Of a stretch of 64,000 nt of DNA, positions 26,253-35,097 are shown one piece after another (the first letter of the stretch is position 1; every line of letters begins with the position of its first letter). Origin of the DNA: Paenibacillus sp. J5C2022. GTDB taxonomy: Bacteria; Bacillota; Bacilli; Paenibacillales; Paenibacillaceae. Where the stretch lies: positions 62,001 through 126,000 of the forward strand of contig NZ_JAOQJC010000019.1 in NCBI RefSeq assembly GCF_025567625.1. The letters are read 5' to 3'. The notes below the pieces were generated by a model, which searched no databases, had not been told where the DNA came from, and was given only the letters and a program-made list of their open reading frames with translations. Made by a program: the position numbers and the translations under genes.

Positions 26253-26365
26253 ATTGTTGCAGCCATTGTCTATTCGTATTGTTAGCAATCTTCCATCGCT
26301 GCAGCGATCGTCCATTCCTATTCTTTGGCAATCTTCCATCGTTGCAGCGATCGTCCATTCTTGCT
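26253..26365. repeat. Three 42-43-bp repeats with a palindromic core
   Basis: ATCGCTGCAGCGAT, a perfect 14-bp palindrome, starts at 26295. A one-base variant (ATCGTTGCAGCGAT) starts at 26338 and a more degenerate copy at 26253. Each is followed by the same CGTCCATTC-type linker. The array lies between the transporter operon start and the stop of its regulator. Confidence 0.75.
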
Positions 26366-26394
26366 CACGCCGCATAACCACGCGCCATTCCGTC

Positions 26395-28716
26395 TTAAGA
26401 TTGGGTCGCGCCCGCATGGCTCTCCTTGTATTGCCCCGGAGTAACCGACTCGTACTTCTTGAATACGCGAATGAACGTATTGGCGCTCATGAAGCCGCTG
26501 GCCTCTGCCACCTCGCTGATCGACATCGTCCCTTCCTTCAGCAGCTGCTTGCCTTGCGCGATCCGGTAACGATTAATGTAATCCGCGAACGTATAGCCTG
26601 TCCCTTCCTTGAACATTCTGCTCAAGTAGGTCGGGGAGATGCGGAATTGCTCCGCTACCAGCGATAGCGATAGCCCTTCGTTCGCATAATGGCGATGAAT
26701 ATGGTCGAGTACATCCTCATGCAGCGTTTTGCCGCTGTCCGCCTTCCGTTCCACTACCGTTCCGCATATCCCTTCCAAGGTGGTAGCAATATACTTGAAG
26801 CGCGCCTGGGTATCCTCCGCTTGCCCCTTGTCCATCCACTTGCTCATATCCTGATCGAAGTAGTCGGTGTAGTCCAGATGCAGCTCGTCGAGTATGTTGA
26901 AGGTTGTGCTCATCAAGCTGTAAACCAGGCAATTGACCATGGCGACGGGCAGCTGGCGCTCCACGATGTTAAGGCGGTATATTTCATCCAGCAGCCGCAA
27001 GGCGTTCCCCTCATCGCCGGCCTTCACGCAATTCATCAGCTGGCGCTCCTTGTCCATAGGATAGTAGATCGTATTGACGTGCTCGCCAATGTGCGAATAC
27101 TGCGTAATGCCGCCTGATTCGCGAATAAGTCCGTAATGCAAGGCGCTTATCGCTTCATTGAAGGAGCCTCCGATGTCGATCAGCTCGCCGCAGCCCCGGC
27201 CTATGCCGATACTGATCGTCATACCGAGTTGCTCCCGGCAATAGCTTTGCAGCTCCTTCCATAGATGCTCCGCTTGGGAGTGCTCCTCATCGCTGTCGGA
27301 ATGCTCCGTGTTCACGATAAGCGCCAGCATCCCTTCCTCCAGCTCGACGGCATATGCACTGCCGAGCGAACTCAGCAGCTCTTCCGCAATGTTGGACACG
27401 GCGAAGCGGGCGAATGCCTTGTCTCTGGTATGGCTGCCGAACTTGCCGAAGTCATCCATATTGAGGGCAGCCACATGGTAGGAGCGGAACGGGAAGCGAA
27501 GCCCGTACAGATCGGCGAGCTCCCGTTCGGATTGCGTTCCTCCCGCATACTGCTGCTTCAACAGCCGCTGCAAGAAGTGCGTCTTCAGATTGGGCAGCTG
27601 GGAGTTGAACTTCTGCTCCAGCTCTTTATTCTCGGTGAAGGCGTCCCTAATCGTGTTGAATATGGTCTCGTATTCTACGTCCCCGTCCTTGGCATCGGCC
27701 CGATTGCGGCGGATAAACCTTACAATATTCTGCAACGGCGTATAGCTCCGCTTGGACAGGAAGTAGGATAATGCGATGCCCGCCAATAGGCAGATGAGCA
27801 TGACCGCTACGAATATCGCCCGCACGGATGCCATTTTATTAAGCAGCACCTTCTCAGGCGTGATGAAAAAGTAAGTCCAGTCCACCACATCGGACGATGC
27901 ATGCATGACCGTGTAACGATCCTTGCCTTCCTGGAACGAATAGTAGCCATCCTCCACCTTCAGCACATCTTCGTATCGGATTTGCGGCGCCGATTGCTCC
28001 TGTTTCGGAGCAGTGATCATCCTCCCCTTGCTGTCGACGATGCCCAGATAGCTGTTCCGGGCCAGCTCGCTCCTGCCCAGCAGCGACCAGATCATCTCCT
28101 CATCGATAAGAGCAAAGAATACAGCCAGATGCTCGCTTCGCTCAATCGGCAGCGACCTCAAGTAGGTGATGTAGCTACGCGGAACGGAACCCTCATTGTT
28201 CATCACCGCGGATGGCCATAACTCCCTTCCCTTCAAGCCCTTCAGCTGCTCCAGCCACTCTTCGTAAGGAATGTCCTTGTAGCGCGATATGTAGCGATAG
28301 AAGTAATCCGTCTCGTAGCTGGAGTTTTGCGTCAGCACGATATTATTTTTGAAGAAGAAGACGCCGCTAGTATCCAGCAAGTTGTTCGGCAGTTGGTAGA
28401 TGCTCAAGTCTTGGACGATTTCTTTCATTTTCCATATCTTCAGCGGCCCTTCGTTCATCTCATTATTCATGAAGTTTGCAATATTGCGGTTCTGCGACAG
28501 CTGATAGGCTTGATCGTCCAGCTCGCGAATTCGCATATCCATCACTTCACTCGCCCCTTGCAGCGTGGCCATGCTGTAATCCCGGGTTTCCTGCTCCAGC
28601 GTCGCCAGCATCTTCCCATACACCAGCACGCCCACAACCGCCAGCGGCACAATAAACATGATGGCGTATGATAGATAAAGCTTCAGAAACAGCTTATTGC
28701 TTTTTAACAGCCTCAT
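26395..28716 (-). CDS. Membrane-bound AraC-type regulator with extracellular sensor
   Basis: About 773 residues. A transmembrane helix near residues 15-38 (LYLSYAIMFIVPLAVVGVLVYG), a Cache-like extracellular region to about 290, a second helix (AIFVAVMLICLLAGIALSYFL), a long cytoplasmic region, and a C-terminal AraC DNA-binding domain (about 670-770: LSLVAEQFRISPTYLSRMFKEGTGYTFADYINRYRI). This is the one-component type that in Paenibacillus commonly controls an adjacent Lpl-type transporter, here immediately downstream. ATG 28716 follows AAGGAGG at a slightly long distance; the frame is open to 28746. Confidence 0.9.
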   Translation of the reverse strand: MRLLKSNKLFLKLYLSYAIMFIVPLAVVGVLVYGKMLATLEQETRDYSMATLQGASEVMDMRIRELDDQAYQLSQNRNIANFMNNEMNEGPLKIWKMKEIVQDLSIYQLPNNLLDTSGVFFFKNNIVLTQNSSYETDYFYRYISRYKDIPYEEWLEQLKGLKGRELWPSAVMNNEGSVPRSYITYLRSLPIERSEHLAVFFALIDEEMIWSLLGRSELARNSYLGIVDSKGRMITAPKQEQSAPQIRYEDVLKVEDGYYSFQEGKDRYTVMHASSDVVDWTYFFITPEKVLLNKMASVRAIFVAVMLICLLAGIALSYFLSKRSYTPLQNIVRFIRRNRADAKDGDVEYETIFNTIRDAFTENKELEQKFNSQLPNLKTHFLQRLLKQQYAGGTQSERELADLYGLRFPFRSYHVAALNMDDFGKFGSHTRDKAFARFAVSNIAEELLSSLGSAYAVELEEGMLALIVNTEHSDSDEEHSQAEHLWKELQSYCREQLGMTISIGIGRGCGELIDIGGSFNEAISALHYGLIRESGGITQYSHIGEHVNTIYYPMDKERQLMNCVKAGDEGNALRLLDEIYRLNIVERQLPVAMVNCLVYSLMSTTFNILDELHLDYTDYFDQDMSKWMDKGQAEDTQARFKYIATTLEGICGTVVERKADSGKTLHEDVLDHIHRHYANEGLSLSLVAEQFRISPTYLSRMFKEGTGYTFADYINRYRIAQGKQLLKEGTMSISEVAEASGFMSANTFIRVFKKYESVTPGQYKESHAGATQS

Positions 28717-28917
28717 GCTCCGAATGACCTCCTTGCCCCTCAACAATTAAGCGCTTCCAGTTCGTGTCGCGGGCTGCGCGCCATTATGCCGAACCAGCTT
28801 GCCTTGACTGCTCCGGCATGTCTATGTGGGCCTGCCGGCCCCCGCTTCTGCTTGCTCCGACGCGCAGTTGCAACTTTTGCGATTTCACGGAAGGCTGATT
28901 GAGCTAAACATACATAA

Positions 28918-29095
28918 TTTGTACGAAATTTCATACAAACCAACCTAATCAATCGACCGCATCCACACTTTTGAACGAAAAATCGTACAAAATGGCAATC
29001 CTCGCGAGTAAATCGCCTGCATTTGTACGATAAATCGTACAAATAACACAAATTCTTGAAGTAAATCGCGTATGTTGTACGAAAATTCGTACAAA
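28918..29095. repeat. Four 22-bp palindromes with three 30-bp linkers (array B)
   Basis: The same palindrome as in array A (arms TTTGTACG/CGTACAAA, six-base AT-rich centre) occurs at 28918-28939, 28970-28991, 29022-29043 and 29074-29095. Starts are exactly 52 bp apart. The three linkers (28940-28969, 28992-29021, 29044-29073) are each exactly 30 bp and largely different; the last two share GTAAATCGC. The array lies upstream of the AraC-type regulator gene and downstream of the response regulator gene. Confidence 0.9.
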
Positions 29096-29179
29096 ATAAC
29101 GCGCCGCTTGCTGCTATCGGTTTAACCTAATGCACATGTCGCGGATTGGTTCTCCTATCACATCTAAGGTACTTGTCGC

Positions 29180-29402
29180 ACACCGTCTCACCTGCCACAA
29201 CCCGCCTTACCTCACCTGCCACAACTATCGCGCCTGCTACATATTGCCCGCCTTACCTCACCTGTCACACCTATCGCACCTGCCACACAGTGCTCGCCTT
29301 ACATCACCTGTCACACTATCGCGCCTGCCACACTGCGCTCGCCTTACATCACCTGTCACACTATCGCGCCTGCTACATATTGCCCGCCTTACCTCACCTT
29401 AC
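29180..29402. repeat. 45-46-bp tandem repeats
   Basis: GCCTTACMTCACCTGYCACA recurs at 29204, 29250, 29296, 29341 and 29386 (spacing 46, 46, 45, 45). The linkers are of the type CTATCGCGCCTGCYACAYWKYGC. The unit shows no obvious strong palindrome. The array ends 18 bp before the stop codon of the response regulator gene. Confidence 0.85.
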
Positions 29403-29419
29403 TCTGTCGAATCTGCTGC

Positions 29420-30109
29420 TCACTCCACCATGCCTCGTTCCAGCGCATAGCGTGTTAGCTGCACCCGGTTGTCGAGATGAAGCTTTTGCAAAATATGCCG
29501 CAAATGATTTTTCACCGTATGCTCCGACAACTGGAGTGACTGTGCGATTTCCCGGTTCGACGCTCCGGTCGCAACACGCCTCAGCACCTCTTCCTCCCGT
29601 TCCGTAAGCGGCGTCGTCATCGGCTGATCCGACGCTGCGATGCGCCTGCCATCGCCCCCGGCACTCGAGCCGCCATGCGCAAATTCCTGCAGCAGCCGGA
29701 ACGCCAGCTCTTTGGACATCGGCGCCTCATCTACCGCTACGGCCCGCAAATATTGCAGCCAGGCGGACGGGTCCAAGTTTTTCAGCAGATAGCCCTGAGC
29801 CCCGCGCTTGATCGCCTCGAACAGATGGGTAATATCGTCGGATACGGTAACCATGATTATCTTCAGCGACGGATAGAGCAGCTTCAGTCGGTACGTCGTC
29901 TCGAGACCGTCCAGTCCCGGCATATTGATGTCCATTAGGACAAGATCGGGCTGAAGCTCCGCCATAACGGCGATAGCCTCCTCCCCGCTGGCAGCCTCCC
30001 CCGCGATCTGAAAGAAGGAATCGCCGGATAAGATATCCCGGATACCCTCCCTGCCATGCGGATGATCGTCCACGATCAGTACGCGCACCGGTTTTATCGT
30101 AGCTGTCAT
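29420..30109 (-). CDS. NarL/FixJ-family response regulator
   Basis: 229 residues. The receiver domain spans about 8-125, with acidic pocket VDDH near residue 13, phospho-acceptor Asp in LVLMDINMPG near 60, and K in YLLKN near 110. A LuxR-type DNA-binding domain follows (about 165-225: LTEREEEVLRRVATGASNRE, then SEHTVKNHLRHI). ATG 30109 has GGAGGAGG upstream and overlaps the stop of the kinase gene, indicating translational coupling. The longer frame to 30181 runs back inside the kinase gene. Confidence 0.93.
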   Translation of the reverse strand: MTATIKPVRVLIVDDHPHGREGIRDILSGDSFFQIAGEAASGEEAIAVMAELQPDLVLMDINMPGLDGLETTYRLKLLYPSLKIIMVTVSDDITHLFEAIKRGAQGYLLKNLDPSAWLQYLRAVAVDEAPMSKELAFRLLQEFAHGGSSAGGDGRRIAASDQPMTTPLTEREEEVLRRVATGASNREIAQSLQLSEHTVKNHLRHILQKLHLDNRVQLTRYALERGMVE

Positions 30110-30963
30110 GAATTCTCGCCTCCTCCTTGTATGCTCACAATCGCCCCGCCGCTTTCCTTTGACGCAATATCCAGCGTCCATCCCATAGAGTGCGCGCGTT
30201 CCAGCATCATTTTCACACCGTACGTCCCCTTCTTCTCCAGCTTCTGTTCATCAATCCCGACTCCGTTGTCTTCTATCCAGCAATGAAAATGCGGCCTTCC
30301 TTCCACGGGATCGCTCACTGCTTCGGCCTTTATCGCCACAGCTTCCGCTTCCGCATGCTTGCGGATATTCATGAGCGATTCTCGAATAATAGCCAGCAGC
30401 TCCACCTTCTCCTTGGCTGTCAGCATGCCGTCCTGCAACTTCCAATCCACTTCCGTCCGAATGCCGCTGGCCAGCCCCATCTCCCCGATTACGCCATGCA
30501 GGCTTTGCAGCCAATTCGTATCAGGCGCTGCCGGAGGAGTCTGGAGATTGCCGATGGACTGCCTTACATCTTCGTGCACATGCCTTACCGTATTCCGGAT
30601 CTCCTCCATCGTACGGGCGGCATCGTCAGGAGTGGCCGCTCTGTCCAGCTTGTTCAGCTTGACGGACAGCATGAACAACGACTGCGATATCCCGTCATGC
30701 AGCTCTCTTGCCAGCTGCTCGCGCTCCTCGAAGGCCGCCTTCATCACTTCCTGCTGCTTCAAAGCGTTCTGCATGCCTTCCAGCTTCTTGAACAGCGATC
30801 GCAGCAGCGTTAGCGTTACGGCGAACACGAACACCGGAGCGAGCAGATTGCCGAGATCCATTGAAATGTACGGAAGAAGAAACGCATGGCGGACATATTC
30901 CCATATTCCGATAACGATCGTGGGAATCCAAAGGATTAGCCATTTCAGCCATTTGTACGACAT
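30106..30963 (-). CDS. Sensor histidine kinase, NarL-system type
   Basis: 285 residues. Two hydrophobic segments in the first 65 residues with almost no extracellular loop, then a HisKA_3 dimerisation domain with the phospho-acceptor His in EREQLARELHDGISQSL, and a HATPase domain (NIRKHAEA, EDNGVGID, GTYGVKMMLERA). The short sensor part suggests sensing within the membrane or through a partner, for which the CopD-like protein encoded 23 bp upstream is a candidate. Confidence 0.92.
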   Translation of the reverse strand: MSYKWLKWLILWIPTIVIGIWEYVRHAFLLPYISMDLGNLLAPVFVFAVTLTLLRSLFKKLEGMQNALKQQEVMKAAFEEREQLARELHDGISQSLFMLSVKLNKLDRAATPDDAARTMEEIRNTVRHVHEDVRQSIGNLQTPPAAPDTNWLQSLHGVIGEMGLASGIRTEVDWKLQDGMLTAKEKVELLAIIRESLMNIRKHAEAEAVAIKAEAVSDPVEGRPHFHCWIEDNGVGIDEQKLEKKGTYGVKMMLERAHSMGWTLDIASKESGGAIVSIQGGGENS

Positions 30964-30986
30964 AGATTCGAATACCTCCCGCAGCG

Positions 30987-32354
30987 TTATCTGGACCGTC
31001 CCTTGCTGCCGCCGCTCAATTCAATCTCACGGATATGCTTGCCGCCCACGCCGTCGATTACTGAAAGCTTGGCGGTCCAGGTGCCGCTTCCGGGCAGCCG
31101 AACGCCTGATGACACGAATTGCGTCTCGCCGAAGCCCGGGAAGGAATAGCCCGACGTCCTCTCCCTTGGACTCAGTTGTACGGTAAATCCGGAGGAGGGC
31201 TGTTCCTTGCGGTACAATTCCAGAGCGACCTCCCATGGATCGCCAGTCTCCTCCGGCAACCAGACGGCGAGCATAATGTCATTAGGCCCCGGCCCATTAA
31301 GCGTGACTTCCAATGTATAATGAAGCTCTGTTCCCATCTCATGATGACGGAACGGCTCAACCGGTGGCGACGGAGACAGCAGCGACAGGATAGCCGTCAC
31401 CGCAAGCACCGCTCCAATAAGCGTCCCCTGCCACTTCAGCAGAGCTCCTGATGGCAATTGTCGAGCAGCGGCATAACGGCGCAGCATGGTGGCTGTCATC
31501 ATAGCGGCAAGCACAATCGCCAGCTTCAGAAGCAGCCAGATGCTCCAGGGCGTATGGAGGAAATAGATGCGATCCGGCACAATGAGAATCGCAAGGATGG
31601 CGCCGCTGACAGCAAGCCCGCTAACGCTCCACCAGAGCAGCTGCATGAACCGCTCCAGAAATCGTCCGCTTTCCTTGCGCTCCCCATACCAGAGAAGCAG
31701 CAGAATCGCTGCTCCACCGCTCCAGAGCGAAGCACTTGCAAGATGAATCGCATTCAAGGCTGCCCCTGCCACGGGAGAAGACGAACCGGCTGCATGGCCG
31801 CCCCAGCTCTCTGCCAACAGCAGCGATAATGCCCAAAGGATACCGAAGCTTGTCGACAAGCGCAGTATTGGAAATCCAATGAATGACAGTACAACAATGC
31901 TTGCCCAAGCGCGTCCTTGCATCGTTCCGAAGATAACGTCTGTCCAGACGACACCGCCCTCATGAATAACGTAAGCGGCATGTATGCCCGTATAAGCCAG
32001 TACAGCCAGCAGCAATATCCGCATGGCCGTCAATTGCCAGTATGCGGTCGACCGAAGGGGATGCGTCTGCTGCAGATCCGGCGTGATCGGTCTCAGCAAC
32101 ATGATGCCCGCGGCAAGCAGCAGTGCGGCAACATACAGGATGCGCGTAATGCCGAGCATGAATTGCTGAACGGTCATGCCAGCATTGCCGTCTCTATGCA
32201 TACCGCTATGATCATGGGCCAGCCATAAGGCATCGCTGGCGGCATATCCCGTCGGCGTCCCTACTAAACCTGAAGCCAGCGCAATTACGGCAATTGACGT
32301 TATGGAAAGGAAGAACAATCTCCCCCGAACAAAATCTGCAGCCTTGCTTGCCAT
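30987..32354 (-). CDS. CopD-like copper-related membrane protein
   Basis: 455 residues. After an N-terminal hydrophobic segment comes a His/Met-containing loop (HDHSGMHRDGNAGM, about residues 46-60). About eight hydrophobic helices follow, with CopD-family features (a conserved HLASASLWSGG element). A C-terminal extracytoplasmic beta-domain (about 345-440, YTLEVTLNGPGPNDIMLAVWLP) resembles YtkA/FixH-type domains. CopD-family proteins take part in copper import or tolerance; the CopC domain seen in YcnJ-type fusions is absent. GAGGAAG precedes ATG 32354. It is the first gene of an operon with the kinase and regulator. Confidence 0.8.
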   Translation of the reverse strand: MASKAADFVRGRLFFLSITSIAVIALASGLVGTPTGYAASDALWLAHDHSGMHRDGNAGMTVQQFMLGITRILYVAALLLAAGIMLLRPITPDLQQTHPLRSTAYWQLTAMRILLLAVLAYTGIHAAYVIHEGGVVWTDVIFGTMQGRAWASIVVLSFIGFPILRLSTSFGILWALSLLLAESWGGHAAGSSSPVAGAALNAIHLASASLWSGGAAILLLLWYGERKESGRFLERFMQLLWWSVSGLAVSGAILAILIVPDRIYFLHTPWSIWLLLKLAIVLAAMMTATMLRRYAAARQLPSGALLKWQGTLIGAVLAVTAILSLLSPSPPVEPFRHHEMGTELHYTLEVTLNGPGPNDIMLAVWLPEETGDPWEVALELYRKEQPSSGFTVQLSPRERTSGYSFPGFGETQFVSSGVRLPGSGTWTAKLSVIDGVGGKHIREIELSGGSKGRSR

Positions 32355-32525
32355 GCCGACACTTCCTCTATTTCATTGCAATCCTTACACTTCAGCTCAC
32401 GAATCGTCTTTGTCCCTTTAAAGTTTACTAGAGGCAGCCGGAAAGAACAATGCCGCATGCTGCATACTTCTCCACTTTTCTACTCACCCTTGAAAGTATC
32501 GAAATGGATTGGAGGTGAATGAATC

Positions 32526-32684
32526 GTGGATGAACAGAGCTACAACATTGCCGAGTTGCGGAACCAGCCGGATGCACTGAACGCCATTCGCAAGCTGGAA
32601 GAGCAATTGACAGCGCAAAGCGGCAAACCGATTGCCCTCGTTGCTTACTCTGCTGACTGGCAAGAAGATGAACATTCCAATTGA
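32526..32684 (+). CDS. Conserved-looking 52-residue protein, GTG start
   Basis: A GTG at 32526 follows GGAGG by ten bases and opens a 52-codon frame: M-DEQSYNIAELRNQPDALNAI, then a predicted helix (RKLEEQLTAQSGKPIALVAYS) and an acidic tail ending HSN. The amphipathic composition and good ribosome site support a real gene. I do not recognise a function. The predicted initiator explains why a search for ATG only would miss it. Confidence 0.65.
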   Translation: MDEQSYNIAELRNQPDALNAIRKLEEQLTAQSGKPIALVAYSADWQEDEHSN

Positions 32685-32727
32685 AGTCAGCAATGTGACG
32701 TAACCTCTATTCAATAAATGCTTGTCG

Positions 32728-33138
32728 TTAAAAAACCGTACGCCCTAGTCGGCGGCAATAATCCGGCCAGCTGGATTCCCCAATTGGCGGGCATCCTCTG
32801 GCCGTTGGCCAACAATATGTCCAGCCGGCGATGTCATCATCATGCGCATCCTTGACGAATACCCGCTCATAGTCATTGACTTCTTCGATGCCGTAGAATT
32901 CCTCCAGCTCGTCCATTGCGGCCATACCTGCGATGACCACAAGCAGCCAAAGCCCTCGTACCCTGCTGCCATTGCGGGAAGCCTCTTCATCTCTGACACA
33001 AGCGGGATAGCTGCCGACATCGACTAGCCGTCCCATTACTTGCCCGACCTTGATCTCTAACACATATGGAGCAACTACGTCATGATTGCTTCCTCCGGGA
33101 AGCAAAGTGCCATAGACAAATACCCATGCTGCCGTCAT
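32728..33138 (-). CDS. Gamma-glutamylcyclotransferase-family protein
   Basis: 136 residues with the family signature FVYGTLLPGGSNH at the N-terminus, MGRLVDVGSYPA and the catalytic-type acidic residue in MDELEEFYG, followed by the YERVFV strand. AIG2/GGCT-like proteins cleave gamma-glutamyl bonds with cyclisation to 5-oxoproline, though many members are uncharacterised. AGGGGGCAACGC precedes ATG 33138. The gene is convergent with the small frame at 32526 and divergent from glutamate dehydrogenase. Confidence 0.8.
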   Translation of the reverse strand: MTAAWVFVYGTLLPGGSNHDVVAPYVLEIKVGQVMGRLVDVGSYPACVRDEEASRNGSRVRGLWLLVVIAGMAAMDELEEFYGIEEVNDYERVFVKDAHDDDIAGWTYCWPTARGCPPIGESSWPDYCRRLGRTVF

Positions 33139-33226
33139 GCGTTGCCCCCTTATTTTTAACCTGACTATGAATTATGTTACAATTTACCTTGACACTATTA
33201 TGGCATAACAAGGAGGAAGAATCACG

Positions 33227-34606
33227 ATGGCAAGTCAAACAGGCGAAATCGTCATGCAATCACTGAACACACTTTTGGAAAATGAGACATTCCTGCCTTC
33301 CTTGCAAGGAGAACGCCGGGAACAGGCATTCACTTCGCTAGCTGCAATTCTGTCCACTCCTAATAAAATACATAAAGCGTTCCTCCGTATCGCGCAGGAG
33401 AACGGCGAGGTCGTGCGCATACCTGCTTATCGCATCCAGCACAACAACGCGATTGGCGCCTATAAAGGCGGCATCCGATTCCACGAATCCGTAAATGAAG
33501 AGGAAGTAACCAACCTGGCTGCGCTGATGACGCTGAAGAATGCGCTTCACGAGGTACCGTTCGGGGGCGGCAAAGGCGGCGTATCCATCAACCCGCGAAA
33601 TTACACGGAGAAAGAACTGTATCTGATCTGCCAAAAGTATGTACAATACTTCAGCGACGTGCTTGGCCCCGACAAAGACATTCCCGCTCCCGATATGGGC
33701 ACTGGCGAACGGGAGATGGACTGGATGATGTCGGAGTACAAAAGCATCAATCCAGGCAAGCCGTACCTGGGAAGCTTCACAGGTAAAAGCATCGTATGCG
33801 GCGGGTCGCTGGGACGCAGGGAAGCGACGGGCAGAGGCGTATACTTCTCCTTCCGCTATCTGATGCACGACTTCCTGCAGGAGCAGCAGAATTGGCTGTC
33901 CGGAAGCTCCAACATCTTCGCGAAGACGGCGCTGGAGCTGGGGAACAAGCCGCTGACCGTAGCGGTGCAAGGCTTCGGCAACGTCGGCTCTATAGCCGCA
34001 CTGGAAGCTTACCGTTGCTCCTATCTGCAAAACAAAGTCGTCGCGGTGAGCGATCGCAACGTGACGCTGTACAACAGCGACGGCCTGTCGATACCGACAT
34101 TGATCGAATATGCGAGTACGCATCAAGGCGAACTGCCTACTTCAGAGGATGCGTTGGCCGAGCTGGGCATTCAGGCGGAGGTAATGGATCGCGAGGCTGT
34201 GCTTTATCTGGATACGGACGTACTCATGTTGGCGGCGCTGGAGGACCAGATTCATATTCAGAATGTGGAGCAGGTGAAGGCGCGCATCATCGTCGAAGGC
34301 GCGAATGCACCGGTGACAGGCGAAGCGGACAAGCTGTTGGCCGACAAAGGGGTCATCATTATTCCGGATATTCTTGCAAATGCAGGCGGCGTCATCGTCT
34401 CCTACTTCGAATGGCTGCAAGGCCGCGAGACGCAATTCCATACGGAGGACGAGATCTACAAGCTGTTGCATGACAAGATGCAAAATACGATGAGCGGCAT
34501 ACTGCCGGTGTACTTCTCCGATCCGCTGCCGCTGCGGCAAAACTGTTATGTCCAGGCCATCACGAAGCTGTCGACCATTCTGTACAGACAAGGCAAGCTG
34601 TATTAA
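33227..34606 (+). CDS. Glutamate dehydrogenase (Glu/Leu/Phe/Val family)
   Basis: 459 residues. Substrate-binding domain with YKGGIRFHE, catalytic Lys region PFGGGKGG (near residue 112) and PAPDMGTG, then the Rossmann domain with VQGFGNVGS and NAGGVIVSYFEW. It interconverts glutamate and 2-oxoglutarate with NAD(P). Somewhat longer than the usual 420-430 residues because of an insertion around 215-240 (FLQEQQNWLSGSSN). Strong AAGGAGG site before ATG 33227. Coenzyme preference cannot be read safely. Confidence 0.93.
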   Translation: MASQTGEIVMQSLNTLLENETFLPSLQGERREQAFTSLAAILSTPNKIHKAFLRIAQENGEVVRIPAYRIQHNNAIGAYKGGIRFHESVNEEEVTNLAALMTLKNALHEVPFGGGKGGVSINPRNYTEKELYLICQKYVQYFSDVLGPDKDIPAPDMGTGEREMDWMMSEYKSINPGKPYLGSFTGKSIVCGGSLGRREATGRGVYFSFRYLMHDFLQEQQNWLSGSSNIFAKTALELGNKPLTVAVQGFGNVGSIAALEAYRCSYLQNKVVAVSDRNVTLYNSDGLSIPTLIEYASTHQGELPTSEDALAELGIQAEVMDREAVLYLDTDVLMLAALEDQIHIQNVEQVKARIIVEGANAPVTGEADKLLADKGVIIIPDILANAGGVIVSYFEWLQGRETQFHTEDEIYKLLHDKMQNTMSGILPVYFSDPLPLRQNCYVQAITKLSTILYRQGKLY

Positions 34607-34650
34607 TGCGAATTGGTTACTGAAGCTGCAACCAGAGAGGAGATACAGGG

Positions 34651-34968
34651 ATGTCAGTAGGTATGGAAGCCATCGCGTTAAAGTCAATCGCGATTAGCTA
34701 TGACGGGAATGCGTCCCGAATTATTCCGTTCCAGAGCGCTGAGCTGATTACAGTCACCCAATATGGCGACAAGCTATGGTATATCGATATTAGCGGGGTG
34801 AGCGACGAGGAGTTGCTGCAATGGTTCAGCCAAAGCGAGGACATCGGCGTCGGGGTTATTGCTACCGCTGAAGGCGGCAGCGTATACCGCGGCGAAGGCT
34901 ACTTGCATCCGAACGAGCCCAATAAGGCGGCCGCTATTCGCGGCAACGGCAAGCTGTTGGAAGGGTAG
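34651..34968 (+). CDS. Hypothetical protein, 105 residues
   Basis: Starts at 34651 behind GAGAGGAG, 44 bp after glutamate dehydrogenase, and ends before a clear terminator, so it is likely in the same transcript. Sequence is soluble, mixed alpha/beta (IALKSIAISYDG, LWYIDISGVSDEELLQWF, GEGYLHPNEPNKAAAIRGNGKLLEG). I do not recognise the family. Confidence 0.6.
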   Translation: MSVGMEAIALKSIAISYDGNASRIIPFQSAELITVTQYGDKLWYIDISGVSDEELLQWFSQSEDIGVGVIATAEGGSVYRGEGYLHPNEPNKAAAIRGNGKLLEG

Positions 34969-35014
34969 CACGGCTGTTAGCTTTGCAAGTAGGTTGACAG
35001 ACCGAATTGGAAAG

Positions 35015-35048
35015 CGGAGGATGGCTCAGGCCATTCTCCGTTTTTTTT
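35015..35048 (+). terminator. Rho-independent terminator
   Basis: CGGAGGATGG pairs with CCATTCTCCG around a short loop, followed by eight T. It ends the glutamate dehydrogenase transcript immediately before repeat array C. Confidence 0.9.
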
Positions 35049-35097
35049 GTGGAACGCAATTATTCCTGGTGCTGACGGACGGCGAAACGCATCACTT

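Noticed and set aside
28918..29095. Classical CRISPR array
   Set aside because: Repeats are 22 bp perfect palindromes, only four in number, with partly related linkers. The same palindrome in array A has repeated linkers, and no cas gene is visible. Reported instead as palindromic minisatellites.
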